DNA from: Flagellimonas oceani
GTDB taxonomy: Bacteria > Bacteroidota > Bacteroidia > Flavobacteriales > Flavobacteriaceae
Assembly: GCF_011068285.1 (NCBI RefSeq)
Contig: NZ_CP049616.1
Coordinates: forward strand, 3,864,001 to 3,928,000
Direction of reading: 5' to 3'
DNA length: 64,000 bases
The notes under the pieces were generated by a model, which was given only the letters and a program-made list of their open reading frames with translations, ran no database searches and was not told the DNA's origin. A program made the translations under genes and the position numbers. This document shows, one piece after another, positions 1 to 8,740 of the stretch (the first letter of the stretch is position 1; each line of letters starts with the position of its first letter).

Positions 1-351
1 CATAAAGGAAGAAAAGGAGAAACCTACAACATAGGCGGTTTCAATGAATGGAAGAATATAGAATTGACCCGCTTGCTATGCCAACTAATGGACAAAAAAC
101 TTGGAAGAAAGGAGGGAACATCAGAAAAACTCATAACCTTTGTAAAAGACCGCCCAGGACATGATCTAAGATATGCCATAGACGCATCCAAAATAAATAA
201 AGAATTAGGCTGGAAGCCTTCGGTCACCTTTGAGGAAGGGCTCGAAAAGACCATAGATTGGTATTTTGAAAACCAAAAATGGTTGGACCAGGTCACGTCG
301 GGTAATTATCGTGAATATTACCAAAAACAATATCAAGAATACAACTCATGA
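1..351 (+). CDS. rfbB: dTDP-glucose 4,6-dehydratase, C-terminal part (5' cut by window edge)
   Basis: The enzyme converts dTDP-glucose to dTDP-4-keto-6-deoxyglucose, the branch point for dTDP-rhamnose and related sugars. The frame is open from base 1 and shows 116 residues, about the last third of a protein of roughly 345. Visible are the GETYNIGG stretch and [12 protein letters not shown], both typical of the C-terminal substrate region of RfbB, followed by [15 protein letters not shown], the usual extended-SDR tail. The Rossmann domain and catalytic YxxxK lie outside the window. The stop overlaps the next gene by 4 bp (ATGA), so it is coupled to rfbA. Confidence 0.93.
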   Translation, partial: HKGRKGETYNIGGFNEWKNIELTRLLCQLMDKKLGRKEGTSEKLITFVKDRPGHDLRYAIDASKINKELGWKPSVTFEEGLEKTIDWYFENQKWLDQVTSGNYREYYQKQYQEYNS

Positions 352-1217
352 AAGGAATCATACTGGCAGGAGGAACCGGTAGCAGGCTGCACCCACTTAC
401 CCTTTCGGTGAGCAAGCAGCTGATGCCCATTTACGACAAGCCAATGATTTATTATCCTTTGTCCACCTTAATGTATGCCGGAATCAGGGAAATTCTTATT
501 ATTTCAACCCCAAAAGACCTTCCACTTTTTCGGGAACTGTTGGGTGACGGACAAAAATATGGTTGTTCTTTTACCTTTGCGGCGCAAGAATCCCCGAATG
601 GTCTTGCGGAGGCATTCATCATTGGAGAAGACTTTATTGGCAGGGATAAGGTTGCCCTTATTTTGGGGGACAATATTTTTTATGGAGCCGGTTTGTCCAA
701 ACTATTGCAGGAAAATAGCGACCCAGAAGGGGGGGTCATTTATGCTTACAGGGTAAACGACCCACAGCGATATGGGGTGGTAGAATTTGACGAGGAAGGG
801 AAAGCCATCAGTATAGAAGAGAAGCCCAAAAAACCCAAATCCAATTATGTAGTGCCGGGAATCTACTTTTACGATAATGATGTTGTCTCTATTGCCAAAA
901 ACATACAGCCCAGCAGTAGAGGAGAATTGGAGATTACGGATGTCAACAAAGCGTATTTAAAAAAGGGTAAGCTCAGCGTTAGTATATTGGACAGGGGAAC
1001 TGCGTGGCTGGACACCGGGACATTTCAGGCTTTGATGCAAGCGTCACAATTTGTGGAGGTGATTGAAGAGCGCCAAGGGTTGATAACAGGATCAATTGAA
1101 GTAGCCGCCTATGAAATGGGTTATATCAATGAAAATCAGTTGAAAGAATTGGCCGAACCATTAATGAAGAGTGGTTACGGTAAAAGATTGTTGGGAATTT
1201 TGAATAAAGAAGAATGA
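348..1217 (+). CDS. rfbA: Glucose-1-phosphate thymidylyltransferase RfbA
   Basis: Makes dTDP-glucose from dTTP and glucose-1-phosphate, the first step of the dTDP-deoxysugar pathway in the cytoplasm. The 289-aa length matches the family. The N-terminal nucleotide-binding loop [13 protein letters not shown] and the following [15 protein letters not shown] are diagnostic; GDNIFYG and the EEKPKKPKS segment also fit. It overlaps rfbB by 4 bp upstream and rfbC by 4 bp downstream, so the three are one transcription unit. Confidence 0.96.
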   Translation: MKGIILAGGTGSRLHPLTLSVSKQLMPIYDKPMIYYPLSTLMYAGIREILIISTPKDLPLFRELLGDGQKYGCSFTFAAQESPNGLAEAFIIGEDFIGRDKVALILGDNIFYGAGLSKLLQENSDPEGGVIYAYRVNDPQRYGVVEFDEEGKAISIEEKPKKPKSNYVVPGIYFYDNDVVSIAKNIQPSSRGELEITDVNKAYLKKGKLSVSILDRGTAWLDTGTFQALMQASQFVEVIEERQGLITGSIEVAAYEMGYINENQLKELAEPLMKSGYGKRLLGILNKEE

Positions 1218-1759
1218 TAAAAGCGACAGAGACGAAACTAAAAGGATGCTTTATCATAGAACCGGAAATTTTTGAAGATGAACGGGGGTATTTCTTTGAG
1301 AGCTTTAATCACAGAGCGTTTTGTGAAGCTATTGGCCGAGAGGTAAATTTTGTACAGGATAACCAATCCTTCTCAAAAAAAGGAGTGTTGCGTGGATTGC
1401 ATTTTCAAAAAGGAGAGCATGCCCAGGCCAAGTTGGTTTCGGTGTTACAAGGAAGAATTCAGGATGTAGTGGTTGATTTGCGTAAAGATTCTCCTACCTT
1501 TGCGCAGCATTTATCCATAGAGTTAAGTTGTGATAACAAGAAGCAGTTATTTGTTCCACGAGGATTTGCCCATGGGTTTTTAACATTGAGCGAATCAGCA
1601 GAGGTATTTTACAAGTGCGATAATTATTATAATAAAGAGGCTGAGGGGGGGATTAAGTATGATAATTCGGATTTAGGTATCAAGTGGAGATTGAAAAATA
1701 GCGACATTGTACTGTCTAATAAAGATAAAGTTTTATCGAATTTAATGGATAAATTTTAG
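1214..1759 (+). CDS. rfbC: dTDP-4-dehydrorhamnose 3,5-epimerase RfbC
   Basis: Epimerises dTDP-4-keto-6-deoxyglucose at C3 and C5 on the way to dTDP-L-rhamnose. It is 181 aa, the normal size of this cupin enzyme. RGLHFQ carries the catalytic His and [14 protein letters not shown] is the usual core. The start codon overlaps the rfbA stop (ATGA). No rfbD (the final reductase) follows; it may lie upstream of the window, so L-rhamnose as end product cannot be confirmed here. Confidence 0.95.
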   Translation: MIKATETKLKGCFIIEPEIFEDERGYFFESFNHRAFCEAIGREVNFVQDNQSFSKKGVLRGLHFQKGEHAQAKLVSVLQGRIQDVVVDLRKDSPTFAQHLSIELSCDNKKQLFVPRGFAHGFLTLSESAEVFYKCDNYYNKEAEGGIKYDNSDLGIKWRLKNSDIVLSNKDKVLSNLMDKF

Positions 1760-1807
1760 TGATTAAGACAAGCCGAAAAGGATACAAAACAATTACAAAT
1801 TAAAACA

Positions 1808-2998
1808 ATGGACAATATATTATCCTTGATTGGAAGAAAAAATGAGCTCTTCGGGGAGGATATTAAGGCTCATGAAGAGATACTATTACAAAAAATCATA
1901 AACTCATCTTTTTTGGTTTTAGGAGGAGCTGGTTCAATAGGACAAGCCGTTACCAAAGAAATCTTTAAAAGAAACCCCAAAAAACTTCATGTTGTTGACA
2001 TAAGTGAAAATAATTTGGTTGAACTGGTAAGGGATATTCGAAGTTCATTGGGATACATAGATGGAGATTTTTCAACCTATGCCTTAGATATTGGTTCGGA
2101 TGAATATGATGCATTTATAGCATCAGACGGGAAATATGACTATGTTTTGAATTTATCTGCTCTAAAACATGTCCGAAGTGAGAAAGACCCCTTTACCCTG
2201 ATGCGAATGATTAACGTAAATATTTTTAACACTGACAAAACAATAAGACAGGCTATAGAAGGGGGAGCTAAAAAATACTTTTGTGTTTCAACGGATAAAG
2301 CAGCAAACCCGGTAAACATGATGGGTGCCTCCAAGCGCATTATGGAGCTGTTTTTGATGTACAGAAGTGAGAACATATCTATTTCTACAGCCAGGTTCGC
2401 CAACGTTGCTTTTTCTGACGGGTCTCTTTTACATGGCTTTGAAAAGCGAATTTCAAAAAAACAGCCGTTAGTAGCCCCAACTGACATAAAGCGGTATTTT
2501 GTGACCCCAAAAGAGTCGGGAGAACTATGTTTAATGTCATGTATTTTTGGGGAAAACAGGGATATATTCTTTCCCAAATTGAGCGAGGAACTGCATTTAA
2601 TCACCTTTTCCGAGATTGCTGAAAAATACCTAATAAGTAGGGGGCTATCACCTATTTTATGTGAATCGGAAGAGGAAGCCCGTAATTTGGCCAAAAGCCT
2701 ACCAAATAATAATCAATGGCCATGTCTGTTTGTAAGCAGTGATACCACGGGAGAAAAGGATTTCGAGGAGTTTTTCACGAAAAATGAAACTCTGGACATG
2801 AATAGATTTATCAACTTGGGAGTAATAAAGAACAAGGCAGGACATGATGTAGAAAAAATTAGATTATTTGAGAAATCCATAGCTGAGATGAAATCTAAGG
2901 GCGGCTGGTCGAAGGAGCAAATAGTTTCCTTGTTCCATCAAATGATACCAGGTTTTGGCCATTTGGAAAAAGGAAAATATTTAGATAGTAAAATGTAA
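1808..2998 (+). CDS. legB: LegB-type UDP(or GDP)-GlcNAc 4,6-dehydratase
   Basis: Soluble extended-SDR dehydratase of the FlaA1/PglF/LegB group, which removes water from a nucleotide-activated GlcNAc to give the 4-keto-6-deoxy sugar that starts legionaminic-type nonulosonate synthesis. Rossmann motif GGAGSIG lies at residues 39-45, STDK at 161-164, and the YxxxK tyrosine is replaced by Met (MGASK, 172-176), a hallmark of this group. The 396-aa length and lack of membrane helices fit LegB better than full-length PglF or PseB. It opens a run of seven pathway genes; the ptmE homologue later in the run makes a GDP-linked substrate possible. Confidence 0.88.
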   Translation: MDNILSLIGRKNELFGEDIKAHEEILLQKIINSSFLVLGGAGSIGQAVTKEIFKRNPKKLHVVDISENNLVELVRDIRSSLGYIDGDFSTYALDIGSDEYDAFIASDGKYDYVLNLSALKHVRSEKDPFTLMRMINVNIFNTDKTIRQAIEGGAKKYFCVSTDKAANPVNMMGASKRIMELFLMYRSENISISTARFANVAFSDGSLLHGFEKRISKKQPLVAPTDIKRYFVTPKESGELCLMSCIFGENRDIFFPKLSEELHLITFSEIAEKYLISRGLSPILCESEEEARNLAKSLPNNNQWPCLFVSSDTTGEKDFEEFFTKNETLDMNRFINLGVIKNKAGHDVEKIRLFEKSIAEMKSKGGWSKEQIVSLFHQMIPGFGHLEKGKYLDSKM

Positions 2999-2999
2999 T

Positions 3000-4148
3000 T
3001 TGAAAATGTGCCAAGCAACCATTGACTTTATTCGCGAATTGTATGGGCGGAAGGATTTTATCCCATTGCATGAACCTATATTTAATGGCAACGAAAAAAA
3101 GTATTTGAACAATTGTATAGATTCTACATTTGTTTCAAGCGTTGGAAAATATGTTGATTATTTTGAGGAAATGGTTGTGGATTTTACTGGAGCCAAATTT
3201 GCCGTTGCCACTGTAAATGGGACCGCAGCCCTACATATAGGCCTTTTATTGTCGGATGTAAAGAGGGATGATGAGGTAATAACACAACCTTTAACATTTG
3301 TCGCCACTTGCAATGCAATAAGTTATATTGGGGCCCATCCTCTTTTTATTGATGTGGATAAAAATACGTTGAGTTTGTCTCCTGAAAAACTATTAACTTT
3401 TTTGCAAACCAATACCGAACAAGTGGATGGGCGTTGTAAAAACAAACTTACAGGCAGGCTTATTAAAGCCATGGTTCCCATGCATACTTTTGGGCACCCG
3501 GGAAGAATAAAGGAAATCGCCAAGATTGCAAATGACTTCAACATTGAATTGGTTGAAGACGCAGCAGAATCGTTAGGCAGCTATTATGATGGGATACACA
3601 CTGGCTTATTCGGAAAGATGGGAACACTCAGCTTTAATGGCAACAAGACTATAACTACCGGTGGTGGTGGTATGTTAGTCACAAACGACGAAGGTTTAGC
3701 TAAGAGAGCCAAACATCTCACTACAACTGCAAAGATTCCACATAAATGGGAGTTTGATCACGATACAATCGGCTTTAACTATCGTCTACCAAATATTAAT
3801 GCTGCCTTGGGCTGCGCTCAAATGGAAAGATTAACTTCTATTATTGAAAATAAAAGAGAGACAGCCAAAAAGTACCAAACCTTTTTTAGCGCCATGGAGG
3901 AAGTTAGCTTTGTTGTAGAGCCTAAAAATGCACGGAGTAACTATTGGTTAAATGCAATCATTTTAAAGGACCGTAAGGAGAGAGATTCTTTCTTGGAACA
4001 AACCAACAGAAACGGTGTAATGACTAGACCTGTTTGGAAATTAATGAATCATTTGGATATGTTTAAAAACACTTTGCCAACGGATTTAGAAAACGCACAA
4101 TGGTTGGAAGATAGGATTGTTAATATACCTAGCAGTGCAGTAATATGA
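3000..4148 (+). CDS. legC: LegC-type PLP-dependent sugar aminotransferase
   Basis: DegT/DnrJ/EryC1 family aminotransferase expected to put an amino group on C4 of the 4-keto sugar made by the preceding dehydratase. The PLP lysine is in SFNGNKTI (residue 216 from the TTG start), with TTGGGGM just after it and the cofactor aspartate in VEDAAES. The family is usually about 380 aa, as here (382). The frame opens with TTG at 3000, but ATG at 3006 is equally acceptable. The stop overlaps the following acetyltransferase (ATGA), so the genes are translationally coupled. Confidence 0.9.
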   Translation: MKMCQATIDFIRELYGRKDFIPLHEPIFNGNEKKYLNNCIDSTFVSSVGKYVDYFEEMVVDFTGAKFAVATVNGTAALHIGLLLSDVKRDDEVITQPLTFVATCNAISYIGAHPLFIDVDKNTLSLSPEKLLTFLQTNTEQVDGRCKNKLTGRLIKAMVPMHTFGHPGRIKEIAKIANDFNIELVEDAAESLGSYYDGIHTGLFGKMGTLSFNGNKTITTGGGGMLVTNDEGLAKRAKHLTTTAKIPHKWEFDHDTIGFNYRLPNINAALGCAQMERLTSIIENKRETAKKYQTFFSAMEEVSFVVEPKNARSNYWLNAIILKDRKERDSFLEQTNRNGVMTRPVWKLMNHLDMFKNTLPTDLENAQWLEDRIVNIPSSAVI

Positions 4149-4783
4149 TAGAATTAATACTACTAGGAGGTGGAGGCCATTGCGAGTCAGTAATCGAGGT
4201 TATTTTAGGTCTACGAGAATATACCATTCGCGGGATTCTTGACCCAAGTTACAATTCATCAAAACCACAGGAAGTTATGGGTTTTCCAATATTAGGAGAT
4301 GATACGGATATAGTGAAACATGTAAACAAGCAGCGTCAATTTGTTATTACTGTGGGACAGATAAAAAGTAGTCAAGTTAGAAGGAATCTTTTTGACTTGG
4401 TTACCGATAACGGAGGCAAGCTACCCGTGATTATAGCAAAATCAGCCTATGTATCGTCATCTGCCAAACTTTCAGAAGGAACTGTCGTACTTCATAATGC
4501 ATTCGTAAACGCAAATACCCAGATAGGCAACTGCTGCATCCTAAATACGGGCGCTATTGTAGAACACGGTTGTACAATAGGAAGTTTCACGCATGTTTCA
4601 ACAGGGTCAATACTTAATGGTGAAGTGGTTTGTGGAGAAAATGTTTTTATTGGTAGTGGGACAGTCTTGAATCAAGGTGTTTCGCTTGCTGACAATGTTA
4701 TAATAGCATCGGGCAGTCTTGTGAGAAAGAGTATTGATTTCCCAAGCATATATGGAGGCAATCCGTTAAAAAGAATAATGTGA
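4145..4783 (+). CDS. legH: LegH/NeuD-family sugar N-acetyltransferase
   Basis: Acetyl-CoA-dependent transferase of the NeuD/PglD family. The N-terminal half has the nucleotide-sugar binding fold with GGGGHCESVIEV near residue 8; the C-terminal half is a left-handed beta-helix of hexapeptide repeats (from about residue 95) ending in GGNPLKR. By position between the aminotransferase and the condensing enzyme it should acetylate the new C4 amine to give the 2,4-diacetamido sugar. NeuD proteins that O-acetylate sialic acid look alike, but the neighbouring legB and legC favour the LegH role. It overlaps both neighbours by 4 bp. Confidence 0.85.
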   Translation: MIELILLGGGGHCESVIEVILGLREYTIRGILDPSYNSSKPQEVMGFPILGDDTDIVKHVNKQRQFVITVGQIKSSQVRRNLFDLVTDNGGKLPVIIAKSAYVSSSAKLSEGTVVLHNAFVNANTQIGNCCILNTGAIVEHGCTIGSFTHVSTGSILNGEVVCGENVFIGSGTVLNQGVSLADNVIIASGSLVRKSIDFPSIYGGNPLKRIM

Positions 4784-5781
4784 AAAGAGTACAAATTATT
4801 GCAGAAGCCGGAGTTAATCATAATGGAGACCTTGAGTTGGCCAAGCAACTGATTGATGTTGCCGCATCCGCTGGTGTAGATTACGTCAAATTCCAGACAT
4901 TCAATGCCAAAAGTTTGGTAAGCAAATCGGCCAAAAAGGCAGATTATCAAATAGAAAACACGAAATCAAAGGATGGTGGACAGCTCTCAATGCTATCGAA
5001 ATTGGAGCTCTCAAAGGAAAACCATTATGTTTTAAAAGAATATTGTGACTATAAAGGAGTAAAGTTTCTTTCAACAGGTTTTGACCTAGACAGCCTTCAG
5101 TTTTTGTACGATTTTGGACTGCAGCTCTTCAAAATCCCCTCGGGCGAAATTACCAACCTACCTTATCTTAGAAAAATAGGCGAGTTTAACAAGAAAACCA
5201 TACTTTCAACAGGTATGGCAGATATTAAGGAAATATCGGATGCTTTGAACATCCTAATAGAAGCCGGAACGAATAAATCTAACATAACTGTTTTGCATTG
5301 TAATACCGAGTACCCCACACCAATGGAGGACGTTAATTTGAACGCTATGAAGACCATACGAGATTTATTAGAAGTTCAAGTCGGGTATTCTGACCACACG
5401 CTCGGAATCGAGGTTCCAACAGCCGCGGTTGCCTTAGGTGCTAAGGTGATAGAAAAACACTTCACTCTGGACCGAAACATGGAGGGTCCAGACCACAAAG
5501 CTTCCTTGGAACCAGAGGAGCTTAAGGATATGGTAACTGCTATTCGTAATATCGAATTAGCTTTAGGGACAGGAAAAAAGGCTCCTAGTCAAAGTGAAAT
5601 GAAAAACAAAACTATTGCAAGGAAGAGCATAGTAGCACAAACGAGAATAAAAAAAGGTGAAATATTTACAGAGAAAAATTTGACCGTGAAAAGGCCGGGC
5701 AATGGTATTTCACCGATGAAATGGGACCAGCTTCTTGGGACAAAAGCTACCAAGGACTATGAAGAAGATGATTTGATATGA
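4780..5781 (+). CDS. legI: LegI/NeuB-family nonulosonate synthase
   Basis: Condenses phosphoenolpyruvate with a 6-deoxy diacetamido hexose to form the nine-carbon acid. The TIM-barrel N-terminus shows EAGVNHNGD and DYVKFQTF; KIPSGEI, HCNTEYPTP and GYSDHTLG are the classic NeuB active-site stretches; an SAF (antifreeze-like) domain occupies roughly residues 275-333. It is 333 aa, as usual. Translation starts at GTG overlapping the previous stop (GTGA). Sequence motifs alone cannot separate N-acetylneuraminate, legionaminate and pseudaminate synthases; the legB/legC context favours legionaminate. Confidence 0.9.
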   Translation: MKRVQIIAEAGVNHNGDLELAKQLIDVAASAGVDYVKFQTFNAKSLVSKSAKKADYQIENTKSKDGGQLSMLSKLELSKENHYVLKEYCDYKGVKFLSTGFDLDSLQFLYDFGLQLFKIPSGEITNLPYLRKIGEFNKKTILSTGMADIKEISDALNILIEAGTNKSNITVLHCNTEYPTPMEDVNLNAMKTIRDLLEVQVGYSDHTLGIEVPTAAVALGAKVIEKHFTLDRNMEGPDHKASLEPEELKDMVTAIRNIELALGTGKKAPSQSEMKNKTIARKSIVAQTRIKKGEIFTEKNLTVKRPGNGISPMKWDQLLGTKATKDYEEDDLI

Positions 5782-6950
5782 AGAGGGTGGCAGTGGTGAC
5801 AGGCACAAGAGCTGAGTATGGATTGTTGAGACCTCTGATTTCGGCGATCAGGGAAGACAAGTCACTTGACCTTAAACTACTAGTGACCGGAATGCACCTT
5901 ATACCCGAATTTGGCAATACATATAGGGAAATAGAGTCTGATGGCTTTACCATTGATGCAAAAATTGAAGATGGTTGGGATGGAGATTCGGCAAAATCAA
6001 TAACGAAATCGGTGGGTCGCGCCTTAAAGGGTTTTGCCGAAGTGTTTGATCAGCTAAAACCAGATTTGCTAGTGCTTTTGGGAGATAGAACTGAAATATT
6101 GGCGGCAGCCACAGCAGCTACAATCGCGAACATTCCAATTGCTCATCTACATGGAGGAGAAACCACAGAAGGAGCATATGATGAGTTTATACGGCATGCA
6201 ATTACTAAAATGAGTCACTTTCATTTTGCTTCGACCCAACTTTACAAGGACAGAATTATTCAAATGGGAGAACATCCTCAAAGAGTATTCAATGTTGGTG
6301 CTATTGGGGTGGACAGCATAAAACGGTTAAAATTGATGTCTAAGAATCAATTGGAGGAGTCGCTGGGGACAAAGCTCAAAGATAAATCAGCCTTAATTAC
6401 CTTTCATCCCGTGACTACCGAAAACCTAACGGCAGAAAGGCAATTCAACCAACTTTTGATGGCTTTGGACGACCTGAAGGGCTACACTTTGATTTTTACG
6501 AAAGCAAACTCTGATAAGGGGGGCGCTATAATCAATAAAATGATAGAAGATTATGTAGACTCTAATAGAAGCAAGGCCTTGGGTTTTGCATCATTGGGTC
6601 AACTCCGATACCTATCATCACTGCAATACGTGGATTTTGTTATAGGGAATTCTTCAAGTGGAATTTTGGAGGTGCCTTATTTTGAAAAACCAACCATAAA
6701 TATTGGCGATAGACAAAAAGGAAGGATAATGTCGGATAGCATAATCAATTGTATTCCAGTATATTCCGATATTAAGATTGCCATAAAAAAAGCACAGTCA
6801 AAAGAGTTTTTAAGCAGCATCCCACATCAGGATAAGATATATGGAAACGGAGATACTACATCCAAGATTATAAATATATTACGAAACCTAGACCTTTCCA
6901 AAATTCAGAAACCCTTTTATGACCTTAACCATAAACACGAAGTCAATTGA
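5778..6950 (+). CDS. legG: LegG/NeuC-family hydrolysing 2-epimerase
   Basis: Inverts C2 of the nucleotide diacetamido sugar and releases the nucleotide, giving the mannose-configured substrate of the synthase. This GT-B-like fold enzyme has the N-terminal TGTRAEYGLLRPL, LLGDRTE, HLHGGE and the C-terminal GNSSSGILE nucleotide-binding loop. It is 390 aa, within the family range. It overlaps legI by 4 bp (ATGA) and ends in a TTGA overlap with the next gene. In this operon the synthase precedes the epimerase, so gene order differs from reaction order. Confidence 0.9.
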   Translation: MKRVAVVTGTRAEYGLLRPLISAIREDKSLDLKLLVTGMHLIPEFGNTYREIESDGFTIDAKIEDGWDGDSAKSITKSVGRALKGFAEVFDQLKPDLLVLLGDRTEILAAATAATIANIPIAHLHGGETTEGAYDEFIRHAITKMSHFHFASTQLYKDRIIQMGEHPQRVFNVGAIGVDSIKRLKLMSKNQLEESLGTKLKDKSALITFHPVTTENLTAERQFNQLLMALDDLKGYTLIFTKANSDKGGAIINKMIEDYVDSNRSKALGFASLGQLRYLSSLQYVDFVIGNSSSGILEVPYFEKPTINIGDRQKGRIMSDSIINCIPVYSDIKIAIKKAQSKEFLSSIPHQDKIYGNGDTTSKIINILRNLDLSKIQKPFYDLNHKHEVN

Positions 6951-7993
6951 GAAGCTACAGAAATCACCTCATTTTATCAGGAAGTAGAATTAGGCAAGCC
7001 TTAATAAAATTGGATGAGCTTGCGAGTGATGCCATATTGTTTGTTATTGACGAAAATAATAAGCTAAAAGGATCATTGACCGATGGGGATATTAGAAGAG
7101 GATTGATTAAAGGCATATCCATAGAAGATGAAGTAGATTCTGTTATTCAGCCTAACCCTAGATATGTCGTAAAAGGAGAGCAGAACATAAAGGAAATAAT
7201 AGAATATCGTGAAAAGAACTTTAGAATAATTCCGGTGCTTAATGGGGAAGGAACAATTGTAAATATTATCAACTTCCGGAATATTCGCTCGTATTTGCCT
7301 GTTGATGCCGTTATAATGGCAGGGGGAAGAGGTAGTCGCCTAAGGCCTTTGACAGATACTGTACCCAAACCATTGTTAAAGGTCGGAGATAAACCTATTG
7401 TGGAACATAACCTGGATAGACTTGCCTTATATGGAATTGATGATTTTTGGATTTCTGTAAAATATCTGGGTGAACAGATCAAGGATTACTTTGGCGATGG
7501 ACATAAAAGAAATGTTAAAGTAAAGTATGTTTGGGAGGACAGACCAATGGGAACCATTGGCGCTGTTTCAAAGATCACTGATTTTGAACATGAATATGTA
7601 TTGCTGACAAATTCTGATATTTTGACGAATCTGGATTATGAGGATTTTTTCCTAGATTTTTTGAATAAGGATGCCGATCTTTCGGTGGTTACAATTCCCT
7701 ATATGGTTGATATACCTTATGGCGTATTGGAAACCAGTAACGGACATGTCATCAATCTTCGAGAAAAGCCAACTTACACTTACTATTCCAATGGTGGGAT
7801 TTATTTGATAAAAAAATCAGTATTGTCTTATTTGCCAAAAAATGAATTTTTCAATGCAACAGATTTAATGGAAACCCTCTTAAAGGAAAAAAGAAGAGTT
7901 ATTTCATATCCATTGTCAGGATATTGGTTGGATATAGGAAAACACGAGGATTTTAAAAAGGCTCAACAAGACATAAAACAGATAAAGTTCTAA
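6947..7993 (+). CDS. ptmE: PtmE-like CBS-domain sugar-phosphate nucleotidyltransferase
   Basis: Two CBS-type modules fill about residues 1-115, followed by a nucleotidyltransferase domain opening with VIMAGGRGSRLRPLTD (from about residue 121) and the PKPLL substrate motif. This architecture matches PtmE of the Campylobacter legionaminate pathway, which makes GDP-glucosamine. If function is conserved, the pathway here runs on GDP-linked intermediates. The start is TTG in a TTGA overlap with legG; the gene ends one base before the CMP-sugar synthetase gene. The CBS pair suggests nucleotide-dependent control of activity, which is inference. Confidence 0.82.
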   Translation: MRSYRNHLILSGSRIRQALIKLDELASDAILFVIDENNKLKGSLTDGDIRRGLIKGISIEDEVDSVIQPNPRYVVKGEQNIKEIIEYREKNFRIIPVLNGEGTIVNIINFRNIRSYLPVDAVIMAGGRGSRLRPLTDTVPKPLLKVGDKPIVEHNLDRLALYGIDDFWISVKYLGEQIKDYFGDGHKRNVKVKYVWEDRPMGTIGAVSKITDFEHEYVLLTNSDILTNLDYEDFFLDFLNKDADLSVVTIPYMVDIPYGVLETSNGHVINLREKPTYTYYSNGGIYLIKKSVLSYLPKNEFFNATDLMETLLKEKRRVISYPLSGYWLDIGKHEDFKKAQQDIKQIKF

Positions 7994-7994
7994 A

Positions 7995-8678
7995 ATGAAT
8001 TCAATTGTCGTCATTCCCGCAAGGGGCGGATCTAAAGGCCTTCCCGGTAAGAACATCAAAAAACTTGGAGGCAAGCCTCTGATTGAATATACCATATGTG
8101 CAGCTAGGGAAGTCTTTAATGATGAGGAAATTGTGGTTTCAACAGATGATTTGGAAATCAAAAAGATAGTCGAAAAAACAGGACTAAAAGTTCCTTTTTT
8201 GAGACCTAAAAATCTTGCTACGGATGTTGCTAGTACCCAAGATGTACTTCTCCATATCATTGACTTTTATGAGAATCAAGGATATAGTTTTGATGTTATG
8301 GTCTTACTTCAGCCAACTTCACCTTTCAGAACAAGTCGGCATATCCAAGAAGCCATAGATTTATTTTATAAAAACCAAGGCCTGGATATGGTTGTTTCGA
8401 CAAAGGAGGCCAAATCGAACCCTTACTTTTCTCTTTTTGAGGAGGACGCAAATGGTTTTTTAAAGAAGTCCAAAGAAGGAAGTTTTACCAGAAGGCAAGA
8501 TTGCCCCAAGGTCTGGGAATTTAATGGGGCCATCTATGTTATAAATGTGACTGCCCTAAAAAGGAATAAAATTTCTGAGTTCAAGAACATAAAAAAGTAT
8601 CCTATGGACAAAAAAAGTTCTTTGGATATTGATGACGAATTTGATTGGTTAATGGCGGAGAAACTTGTAAACGAGTAA
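7995..8678 (+). CDS. legF: LegF/NeuA-family CMP-nonulosonate synthetase
   Basis: Activates the nonulosonic acid with CTP to the CMP-sugar used by glycosyltransferases. The 227-aa single-domain protein starts with IPARGGSKGLPGKN, the signature loop of acylneuraminate cytidylyltransferases, followed by DVMVLLQPTSPFR and the late DIDDEFDW metal-binding region. It is the last enzyme of the seven-gene run. A 62-bp gap and a different type of gene follow, so the coupled operon probably ends here. Confidence 0.92.
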   Translation: MNSIVVIPARGGSKGLPGKNIKKLGGKPLIEYTICAAREVFNDEEIVVSTDDLEIKKIVEKTGLKVPFLRPKNLATDVASTQDVLLHIIDFYENQGYSFDVMVLLQPTSPFRTSRHIQEAIDLFYKNQGLDMVVSTKEAKSNPYFSLFEEDANGFLKKSKEGSFTRRQDCPKVWEFNGAIYVINVTALKRNKISEFKNIKKYPMDKKSSLDIDDEFDWLMAEKLVNE

Positions 8679-8740
8679 TTGACAGATGTTCTAATCAACA
8701 GTCGGTTAGATGAACTCAAACAAATCGCTATTTAGTAGGT

